This document shows, piece after piece, positions 1 through 5,961 of a stretch of DNA of 8,876 nt. The notes below the pieces were generated by a model. That model ran no database searches, was not told where the DNA came from, and was given only the letters and a program-made list of their open reading frames with translations. Source of the DNA: an uncultured Bacteroidota bacterium (GTDB taxonomy: Bacteria; Bacteroidota; Bacteroidia; Flavobacteriales; Flavobacteriaceae); assembly GCA_903837025.1 (NCBI GenBank), contig CAILTC010000013.1, positions 1 through 8,876 on the forward strand. Direction: 5' to 3'. Position numbers and translations under genes: made by a program. Positions within the stretch are counted from its first letter, which is position 1, and every line of letters begins with the position of its first letter.

Positions 1-96
1 AAAGAGTATATTAAATTATTATTATTTTTGAACAAAAACCATCAAACCCCTATTAAAAACGTAGTTTAATTTTAATTTTTTCGTTATAAAACAATC

Positions 97-130
97 ATAC
101 CTCTATAAAAATAGGGGTGTTTTAGTTTTA
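97..130 (+). terminator. Probable intrinsic terminator of an upstream gene
   Basis: Bases 97-106 pair with 111-120 around an AAAA loop (107-110). The core ACCTCTAT/ATAGGGGT has one G-T wobble, and a further T-G and A-T pair extend the stem. It is followed by the T-rich run TTTTAGTTTTAA. Hairpin plus downstream T-rich tract fits a rho-independent terminator reading rightward, presumably for a gene left of the window. The T tract is interrupted, and a competing arm exists at 46-54, so this could instead be an alternating structure. Confidence 0.45.
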
Positions 131-267
131 ATTCGTTTTATGATTATGAAATTAAAAAAAAAAGATATAAAAATAATATAATGTTCAAAAATAAATGTCT
201 AAATAACGAATATGAAATAATTTGTCAAAAAGGAATCACAAATTAAATAATTAAAGAAATAATGTAA

Positions 268-275
268 TAGATTTG
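268..275 (+). promoter_or_regulatory. Possible Bacteroidota -7 box
   Basis: TAGATTTG matches the Bacteroidota sigma-A -7 consensus TAnnTTTG and lies about 55 bp before the ATG at 330, on the same strand. No TTG is visible at the expected -33 distance (the nearest upstream TTTG is at 221-224, too far away). In DNA this AT-rich the match could be chance. If real, it would drive the three-gene unit with a leader of about 45-50 nt. Confidence 0.25.
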
Positions 276-329
276 CTTTAAATAGCTGTTTTTTTTTAAT
301 GAAAAATTCAAATTATTGAATATTTAACA

Positions 330-1775
330 ATGAAAGATATGATGAAGATAATACCTAAATTGAATCCCAATGGTTGGGACGAAATGTTTTCGGATAAAGG
401 AGTTAGAGGTTCTTACCGTCAAGTTTTGCAAGCATTACAAAACCACAATCCAGAACACCTGCAACAAAAACAAAAACAAGCAGCTGATTTTTTTATGAAT
501 CAGGGTATTACTTTTACGGTTTACAGTGACCAAAATGAAGGTATAGAAAGAATCTTTCCGTTTGATATTATCCCAAGAATAATCACCCAAAAGGATTGGA
601 GTGAGGTAGAATTAGGAATTGCACAAAGACTAAAAGCACTCAATTTATTTTTAGAGGACATCTACAATGATCAACTTATCATAAAAGAAGGCATTATTCC
701 AGCTGCATTAATTGCTTCTTGTCCGCACTATATTCAGGAAGTTCACGGTATAAAACTACCGCATAATATTCATGTTCATATTGCCGGAATCGATTTGATT
801 CGAGGAGCAAAAGGAGAATTCTATGTACTTGAAGACAATCTAAGATGTCCGAGTGGCGTGAGTTATATGCTCGAAAATCGTGAAATAACCAAAAAGATTT
901 TTCCGGAAATGTTTACCTCAAATGAAGTGAGCATGGTCGCCAATTATCCGATGATTTTTCACAATATATTGGTTTCCCTTTCTCCAAGAAATATTTCGAA
1001 CCCCAATGTTGTATTACTAACGCCTGGGATTTTTAATTCGGCTTATTATGAACACACTTTCTTGGCCAGACAAATGGGAATTCCACTGGTAGAAGGAAGA
1101 GATCTAGTGGTCAACAATAGCAAAGTATATATGAAAACCACTTCAGGTCTTCGCCAAGTAGATGTAATATACAGACGTTTAGACGATGAATATTTAGATC
1201 CTTTGGTCTTTAAACCAGACAGCACATTAGGTGTTCCGGGACTAATAAGTGCCTACAAAATGGGCAATGTGGCCTTGGTAAATGCCGTAGGAAATGGTGT
1301 TGCAGATGACAAAGCTGTATATGCTTTCGTTCCTGAAATGATTCGTTATTACCTTAACGAAGAGCCCATTCTTAAAAATGTACCAACCTACCAAATGGAA
1401 AATATTGATGAACGCGAATTAGTGTTTGCCGATATGGGGAACATGGTCATCAAGGAAACTAATGGAAGTGGTGGCTACGGAATGGTTATGGGAAATAAAG
1501 CAACCGAAAAAGAATTGGAAGACGCCAAGATTGCTATTATTGCCAATCCACGGAATTTTATTGCACAACCTATCATTCAGCTTAGCACCGTTCCTTGTCT
1601 TATCGATGGAGAATTAAAACTGCGTCATGTCGATCTTAGACCTTATGCCTTATGTGGCCCAAATGGTGTTGAAATAGTTCCAGGCGGATTAACCAGAGTA
1701 GCACTTACCGAAGGCTCTTTGGTAGTCAACTCCTCCCAAGGTGGCGGAAGCAAGGATACTTGGATAGTGAAATAA
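330..1775 (+). CDS. Circularly permuted ATP-grasp protein (predicted amide/peptide ligase)
   Basis: This 481-residue protein belongs to the circularly permuted ATP-grasp family (COG2308 type), related in fold to glutathionylspermidine synthase. These enzymes are predicted to use ATP to activate a carboxylate and join it to an amine; substrates are unknown. The order of motifs supports the permutation: the metal-binding type motif LEDN (residues 167-170, followed by RCPSG) comes before the nucleotide-binding stretch VIKETNGSGGYG (373-384, with Lys375 and a glycine-rich loop). The conserved C-terminal block lies at 456-478 and is rich in Ser/Gly. Other conserved-looking blocks are TPGIFNSAYYEH (231-242) and YRRLDDEYLDP (281-291). 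There is no signal peptide, so it is cytoplasmic. The length is normal for the family and the frame is intact. ATG codons at residues 4 and 5 are alternative starts. It is the first gene of a tight three-gene unit with the alpha-E and transglutaminase genes, the usual partners of this family. Confidence 0.9.
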   Translation: MKDMMKIIPKLNPNGWDEMFSDKGVRGSYRQVLQALQNHNPEHLQQKQKQAADFFMNQGITFTVYSDQNEGIERIFPFDIIPRIITQKDWSEVELGIAQRLKALNLFLEDIYNDQLIIKEGIIPAALIASCPHYIQEVHGIKLPHNIHVHIAGIDLIRGAKGEFYVLEDNLRCPSGVSYMLENREITKKIFPEMFTSNEVSMVANYPMIFHNILVSLSPRNISNPNVVLLTPGIFNSAYYEHTFLARQMGIPLVEGRDLVVNNSKVYMKTTSGLRQVDVIYRRLDDEYLDPLVFKPDSTLGVPGLISAYKMGNVALVNAVGNGVADDKAVYAFVPEMIRYYLNEEPILKNVPTYQMENIDERELVFADMGNMVIKETNGSGGYGMVMGNKATEKELEDAKIAIIANPRNFIAQPIIQLSTVPCLIDGELKLRHVDLRPYALCGPNGVEIVPGGLTRVALTEGSLVVNSSQGGGSKDTWIVK

Positions 1776-1779
1776 ACAA

Positions 1780-1798
1780 AAGACTTTTTCTTAGTCTT
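1780..1798 (+). other. Small hairpin in the gap between the first two genes
   Basis: AAGACT (1780-1785) pairs with AGTCTT (1793-1798) over a 7-nt loop within the 43-bp gap. The bases after it (AATTTAAAA) are not a T tract, so it is a poor terminator. It may be a minor processing or stability element, or chance. Confidence 0.25.
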
Positions 1799-1818
1799 AA
1801 TTTAAAAAGTGAAAAATA

Positions 1819-2772
1819 ATGAAAGTAAATATGCTCAGCCGGGTTGCAGACGGAATGTTTTGGCTCAACCGATATATGGAAAGAACAGATGGAATGTTAC
1901 TTACCCTTAATACTTTTTACATCTTGTCTTTCGATAAAGAAATGGAAGATTCTCTTGGCTACAAACCCTTATTAGAATATTATACCAATTTGTCCGAAAG
2001 ACAAATAAGTCAGGCTCAATATGACAGCACTTATGTTTTAAAGTATATTGTGTGTGATAGTCAAAATCAAAATTCGGTTAAAAACCTTATCATAAAAGCA
2101 CGAGAAAACGCTAGAGGTTCGCAGGATAAAATCACTAAGGAATTATGGGAGCATATCAACTCCTTGTATCACTTCATAAACGCTCCTGACTTACCAAAAA
2201 AACTGGAAACTTCCGAAGCGTCGACTATTATTTCTAAGCTTAATAAGAAATTATTAATGTATAATGGTATTGTTCACGTAACGATGCCAAGGGGATTAGG
2301 TTGGTGGTTTTCTAGCATTGGCAAACATATTGAAAGATGCTTACAAACTATTGCCTTGACTCAATCTTACTACGCTCCTATTCATTATAACTTGGAAGGA
2401 AAAGAAGATTTGATGTATTGGAGAAGGCTTTTGCTATCTCTTTCTGGATACGAATTGTATTTAAAAAGCTATAGTAATATTCCCCATAATCGAAAAGTTG
2501 CCCAACAAGTTATCTTCAATGAAGAGTTTGCCCATTCGGTAATTTATACCTTAGAATTAATTGAGGTCAACTTGAACAGCCTTTTTAAAGACAACAATTT
2601 GAACGAAGCAAGAACCTTACGCAATCAATTCGGAAGATTAAAAAGCTATATAGAATTTACTGATTATCACAACCTTACCAACCAGCAACTGGAAGATTTG
2701 CTTCATCACACAAAAGCAGAATTAATCAAATTTTCGACAGATTTCTCTAAATTATTCTTCTCTTATACCTAA
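1819..2772 (+). CDS. Alpha-E domain protein
   Basis: This 317-residue protein is an alpha-E family member (COG2307, formerly DUF403), a mostly helical family without known biochemical activity. It is almost always encoded beside a circularly permuted ATP-grasp protein. The N-terminus MLSRVADGMFWLNRYMER (residues 5-22) is the typical family opening, and the signature ARENARG (94-100) is followed at 109-113 by LWEHI, which matches the usual helix continuation. The domain spans essentially the full protein. No signal peptide or membrane segment is visible, so it is probably cytoplasmic. Many relatives begin at MLSRVA, so Met5 (base 1831) is a real alternative to the ATG used here. It starts 43 bp after the ATP-grasp gene and ends 4 bp before the transglutaminase gene, which implies cotranscription. 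A role as partner or adaptor of the ATP-grasp enzyme is inferred from context only. Confidence 0.9.
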   Translation: MKVNMLSRVADGMFWLNRYMERTDGMLLTLNTFYILSFDKEMEDSLGYKPLLEYYTNLSERQISQAQYDSTYVLKYIVCDSQNQNSVKNLIIKARENARGSQDKITKELWEHINSLYHFINAPDLPKKLETSEASTIISKLNKKLLMYNGIVHVTMPRGLGWWFSSIGKHIERCLQTIALTQSYYAPIHYNLEGKEDLMYWRRLLLSLSGYELYLKSYSNIPHNRKVAQQVIFNEEFAHSVIYTLELIEVNLNSLFKDNNLNEARTLRNQFGRLKSYIEFTDYHNLTNQQLEDLLHHTKAELIKFSTDFSKLFFSYT

Positions 2773-2776
2773 AAAA

Positions 2777-3724
2777 ATGGCGATTTTCAAAATAGTTCAC
2801 AGCACAAAATACCAATATAGTTGGCCCATAAAAGAAAGCATTAACGAGATTCGTTTATTCCCGCATAATTTTGAAAACCAAGATGTGCTTCAACACCAGC
2901 TTGTGATAAGCAATAATCCAATAGTAGAAATTTCTAAAGATGCTTTTGGAAACAGGGTTGGCAATTTCAATACTTTAGAAGCTCATGATAAAATGACAAT
3001 CGAATCTAAAATGATCGTTCGGGTCAATCATTCGCTAAAAATTCCTGAAATTGATGGAACTACTGTCAAAGATTTGGAAAATGAAAAAGCAAAAAACATC
3101 GAATTACTTCGGTATACGTATCCGAAAACAATTGTAAAACAAAAGAAAATAGAAGGGATTTTAAAAAAGATAGTTGCCGAGGATAAATCTATTGTAGAAA
3201 TTGCCAAACAGTGCAACGAATATGTGTTTAAAAATTTCACCTATACCAAAGGAATTACCAATATAGAAACTACTATAGATGAGATTTTAGAAATTAAAAA
3301 AGGGGTTTGCCAAGATTTTGCCCATATTTTATTGCAATTATTACGTACCGCAGGAATTCCCTCAAGATATGTTAGTGGTTATGTTTGCCCCAATGATACT
3401 GGCTTAAGAGGCGAAGGTGCCACCCATGCTTGGGTAGAGTTTTATACACCAACGCAAGGCTGGTTAGGCTTAGACCCTACCAATAATATCTGGACAATGG
3501 ATAATCATGTCAAGCTTTCGGTTGGGAGACATTTCGAGGATTGTACTTTGGTAAAAGGAACTTTCAAAGGATTATCTAAACAAACACTTTCTGTAAGCGT
3601 TTCTATTGGCTACGAGGACGGAAGACATTTTGAAGAAATAAACAATGTGAAATTGCAAGCCGTTAGTCTTGAACAACAAGAGCAAATTAATCACTTAGAA
3701 CAACAGCATCAACAGCAACAATAA
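2777..3724 (+). CDS. Transglutaminase-like cysteine hydrolase
   Basis: This 315-residue protein combines an N-terminal bacterial transglutaminase-associated beta domain (about residues 1-90, opening FKIVHSTKYQYSWPIKESIN) with a transglutaminase-like papain-fold core (about 135-240). The full catalytic triad is visible: Cys178 in KGVCQDFAH, His217 in ATHAWVEF and Asp233 in GLDPTNN. It should therefore be an active thiol enzyme, either a peptidase/amidase or an acyl transferase. It has no signal peptide and no membrane helices, so it is probably cytoplasmic. Its ATG lies 4 bp after the alpha-E stop, suggesting translational coupling. In this context it is predicted to trim, release or transfer the product of the ATP-grasp ligase. 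The C-terminal tail from about residue 297 is glutamine-rich, ends in HQQQQ, is encoded by repeated CAA/CAG codons, and looks disordered. The family is clear; the substrate is unknown. Confidence 0.92.
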   Translation: MAIFKIVHSTKYQYSWPIKESINEIRLFPHNFENQDVLQHQLVISNNPIVEISKDAFGNRVGNFNTLEAHDKMTIESKMIVRVNHSLKIPEIDGTTVKDLENEKAKNIELLRYTYPKTIVKQKKIEGILKKIVAEDKSIVEIAKQCNEYVFKNFTYTKGITNIETTIDEILEIKKGVCQDFAHILLQLLRTAGIPSRYVSGYVCPNDTGLRGEGATHAWVEFYTPTQGWLGLDPTNNIWTMDNHVKLSVGRHFEDCTLVKGTFKGLSKQTLSVSVSIGYEDGRHFEEINNVKLQAVSLEQQEQINHLEQQHQQQQ

Positions 3725-3773
3725 AGTGATCATTTTACAAAAAATTATTCCTTTGTAAATTTCAAATTAGACC

Positions 3774-3812
3774 AATAAAAAAGCGAATCAAAATTTGATT
3801 CGCTTTTTTATT
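3774..3812. terminator. Bidirectional intrinsic terminator between convergent genes
   Basis: The 19-base arm at 3774-3792 is the perfect reverse complement of 3794-3812, with a single central base (3793). The GC-containing core GCGAATC/GATTCGC is flanked by A6 on one side and T6 on the other, so both strands give a stem followed by a U run. It lies 49 bp after the transglutaminase stop and 17 bp after the EnvC-like stop. It can serve both convergent transcripts. Confidence 0.92.
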
Positions 3813-3829
3813 AGATGTAGTTTCAGTTA

Positions 3830-5143
3830 TTACATATTAAACAACCAACTTGCTGGATTGTTAAAAATGGTATTTTGCATAATAATAAATTTCATTATCG
3901 TTTTTCCATCTCCGTTCGTTCTTATTTTTCCAAGGTTTTGCTTGATGCTTACTTTGTCCCCTTTATTAACAGAAACGGAGCTTAAATTTTGATATACCGT
4001 AAAAAAATCTCCATGCTGTATAACTACTGCTTTAATAATCGGAGAAGTAACCAGAACACTTGTTACGACTCCTCCAAATACAGCTCTTGCTGATGCTCCT
4101 TGATCGGTGGTAATATCTACACCATTATTATGAATATTTAATGTACTAATAACAGGATGAGGATGATCGCCATAAGCCGAAGAAACAACTCCTCTTTCAA
4201 CAGGCCAAGGCAGTTTACCTTTATTAGCTCTAAAATTATCAGCTAGTATTTTTGATTCTCCTGTAAGTTCAATTTTTGATGATGAGACGGCAGCTTCAGA
4301 AGAAACAATTGCTTTTGCACGGGTTTTTAGTTCCTCGTTCGATTCAACTTTCGATGCTGCTTTTGCCATGGCTTTCGCTTTTTCCATAGCTCTTTCCATA
4401 GCGGCTTTTCTATTGGCCTCGGCAATTGCTTCCCGAATTAATTGTTTTATTTTATTATCAATTGCGCGTGCTTCTTGTTGTTTATTTTTAATATCAGCAG
4501 CTATTTTGCTTTTGTCTTTTTTAATAGTTTGCACTAATTTTTCTTGTTCCTGTTTTTCTTTCAATAAAGATAAACGTTCTTTTTCGTTTTCTTCAACCAG
4601 TTTTTGTTTGGCAGTTTTTTGAACATTCAGTTTACCATTATAAACAATAAGTTGACTCGTTTTTGTTTTTATTTCCTCGCCCTGCAATTTTCTATAATTT
4701 GTATATTGCTTCATGTATTGCACCCTTTTATAAGCTTGCAAAAAATTCTCCGACGACAATATAAACATCGCCCTACTTTGTTCGGAACGACTCTTATAGG
4801 ACTTTACAATCATTCTTGAATAATCTTCCTTAAGTACATCAAGCTGTCCTTTGAGTTTGTTAATTTGTACTTGATTAATGTACATATCATTACTCAAAAG
4901 CTTGGTTTGCTTTTCTGTAGTATTTATTAATTTTTCTTTAAGCTTAATTTTTGTGGTCTGAATGACAAATACATTTACCGCCGATTTTTCTTTTTTACTG
5001 ACCGATTTCAATAATATTTCGTTATCCCGAATTTCTTTTTGAATTTGGGCTTTGCGTTCTTCTAGTTTTTCTTGTTGGGTAGATTGGCTCCACATAAGTG
5101 AAGTCAAGCTTATAAAAACTAGGCTTAGGAGAAATTTTGGCAT
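3830..5143 (-). CDS. EnvC-like coiled-coil protein with degenerate LytM/M23 domain
   Basis: This is an exported protein of 437 residues from the ATG at 5143. A signal peptide (MPKFLLSLVFISLTSLMWSQ) is followed by a long coiled coil (about residues 22-240, ending in an Ala/Lys/Glu-rich helix near 236-265) and a C-terminal LytM/M23 domain (about 310-437, from LPWPVERGVVSSAYG). That architecture is EnvC, which activates cell-wall amidases at division, usually with FtsEX. The zinc site is lost: the HxxxD motif reads NNGVD (Asn339 for His, Asp343 kept), the usual YAHL reads YQNL (384-387), and the final HxH reads IMK (416-418). It is therefore probably a non-enzymatic activator. An upstream in-frame TTG at 5164 would add seven residues (MHKYIFK) before the signal peptide; I prefer the ATG, which leaves 23 bp to the preceding gene. 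It is the last gene of the leftward unit. The partner amidase is not in the window. Confidence 0.88.
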   Translation of the reverse strand: MPKFLLSLVFISLTSLMWSQSTQQEKLEERKAQIQKEIRDNEILLKSVSKKEKSAVNVFVIQTTKIKLKEKLINTTEKQTKLLSNDMYINQVQINKLKGQLDVLKEDYSRMIVKSYKSRSEQSRAMFILSSENFLQAYKRVQYMKQYTNYRKLQGEEIKTKTSQLIVYNGKLNVQKTAKQKLVEENEKERLSLLKEKQEQEKLVQTIKKDKSKIAADIKNKQQEARAIDNKIKQLIREAIAEANRKAAMERAMEKAKAMAKAASKVESNEELKTRAKAIVSSEAAVSSSKIELTGESKILADNFRANKGKLPWPVERGVVSSAYGDHPHPVISTLNIHNNGVDITTDQGASARAVFGGVVTSVLVTSPIIKAVVIQHGDFFTVYQNLSSVSVNKGDKVSIKQNLGKIRTNGDGKTIMKFIIMQNTIFNNPASWLFNM

Positions 5144-5166
5144 CTTAAAAATATATTTATGCAAAC

Positions 5167-5955
5167 TTACTTAATTAAAATTCTTTTGTAACCATTTGGA
5201 ACACTATAAGGAAAAGAAAGTTCTTCGTTAAAGCTTACGTTGTTGTATTCCAAATTGATTTCGCTTTTGCTGTTTTTTTGAAAAGTATTTATAATCACAC
5301 TCGAAGGCAAAATCGCTTCCTTGTAAACAACTTCATTTGGATAAGTAACCTGAATCATTCGCCCCTCAGCAGTTTGTGTAATTTCTTGTTTTTTGACAAA
5401 GAATTTATCGGCGTCTAAAAAGAAAGATTTCTTGGTATTATTCCCCGAAGCATCCTCCAATTTATAGGTTTGATCTGCTAATGTTTCCATATATTTTCCG
5501 TTTTTCAACTCGTCAATTGCCCGACCTAACAACATATTTTGAATTTTACTAAAATCTAAATCGGTTCCTAGCCATTGGCTCAAAGCACTAAAATCACCTT
5601 CAAAATAACTGCCGTTTATTTTTTCGTAATAACTAACTGAAGTTGGTGTTATCAAAGCTTTCGCCATCGTGATTCCTATAAAACGAATGCTAATCAATAT
5701 TTGTTCGTCTTTCTTGATTTTGATCTCAGCTGTAACATTCTGAGTTTGTTTTTCGTCCGCATATTGAACATTCGATTTTATATTTACTGTAGAAAAATTG
5801 GTTTTATTGTTCGTATAATTTTCTATTACATTATTTGATTTTAGATGAGTTTCTGGCTTGATAACATCAACCACTGCCGCTTTCGATTTACAAGAAACCA
5901 AAGTCAACGAACTGAAAAACCCACCAACTATAACGAATAATAAGAATCTTTTCAT
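5167..5955 (-). CDS. DUF4292-like lipoprotein, possibly LolB/LolA-like
   Basis: This 262-residue protein has a lipoprotein signal peptide: hydrophobic residues 4-20, then the lipobox LVSC with Cys22 as lipidation site, followed by KSKAAV. The rest is predicted beta-rich and resembles the Bacteroidota family DUF4292. The middle part (about residues 75-150) follows the order seen in LolB/LolA proteins: strands with alternating polar and hydrophobic residues, a phrase RFIGITMAKALITPTSVSYY, then a pair of helices with SQWLGTDLDFSKIQNMLLG. I infer a LolB-like open beta-barrel that binds lipid or lipoprotein, but this comes from pattern reading only. It starts 6 bp after the TPR gene stop and ends 23 bp before the EnvC-like start, so it is cotranscribed with both. 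It probably sits on the periplasmic face of a membrane, most likely the outer membrane. Confidence 0.82.
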   Translation of the reverse strand: MKRFLLFVIVGGFFSSLTLVSCKSKAAVVDVIKPETHLKSNNVIENYTNNKTNFSTVNIKSNVQYADEKQTQNVTAEIKIKKDEQILISIRFIGITMAKALITPTSVSYYEKINGSYFEGDFSALSQWLGTDLDFSKIQNMLLGRAIDELKNGKYMETLADQTYKLEDASGNNTKKSFFLDADKFFVKKQEITQTAEGRMIQVTYPNEVVYKEAILPSSVIINTFQKNSKSEINLEYNNVSFNEELSFPYSVPNGYKRILIK

Positions 5956-5961
5956 TTGAAT

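Larger units (their letters stand above)
1..329. other. AT-rich intergenic region with no gene seen
   Basis: No open frame in this stretch looks like a gene. It is very AT-rich, with an A10 run at 154-163 and a T9 run at 289-297. It contains a terminator-like hairpin (97-120) and one promoter-like box (268-275), listed separately. A second copy of one hairpin arm lies upstream: ACCCCTATT at 46-54 is the exact reverse complement of AATAGGGGT at 110-118, so two alternative pairings are possible. A weak 6-bp inverted repeat, ATTCAA 306-311 with TTGAAT 316-321, sits just before the first gene. The region probably holds the end of an upstream transcript plus the leader of the gene at 330. Confidence 0.6.

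Noticed and set aside
23..30. TATTTTTG, a match to the -7 promoter consensus
   Set aside because: No -33 partner and no gene that it would serve; expected by chance in DNA this AT-rich.
186..193. CAAAAATA, a minus-strand match to the -7 consensus
   Set aside because: The nearest candidate -33 element is wrongly spaced, and no leftward gene is visible in the window.
1426..1617. 63-residue open frame on the + strand
   Set aside because: Out-of-frame shadow of the ATP-grasp gene, with no coding features of its own.
3028..3240. 70-residue open frame on the - strand
   Set aside because: Antisense shadow of the transglutaminase gene; its apparent hydrophobicity comes from antisense of lysine- and glutamate-rich codons.
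3795..3992. 65-residue open frame on the + strand
   Set aside because: It starts inside the terminator palindrome and runs antisense to the LytM domain.
4368..4819. Two hydrophobic-looking + strand frames (84 and 71 residues) that resemble membrane proteins
   Set aside because: Both are antisense to the Ala/Lys/Glu-rich coiled coil of the EnvC-like protein, a composition that produces false membrane-like antisense frames.
5144..5164. TTG-initiated seven-residue extension of the EnvC-like protein
   Set aside because: The ATG at 5143 begins a standard signal peptide; the extension would place polar and aromatic residues before it and uses a rare start codon.
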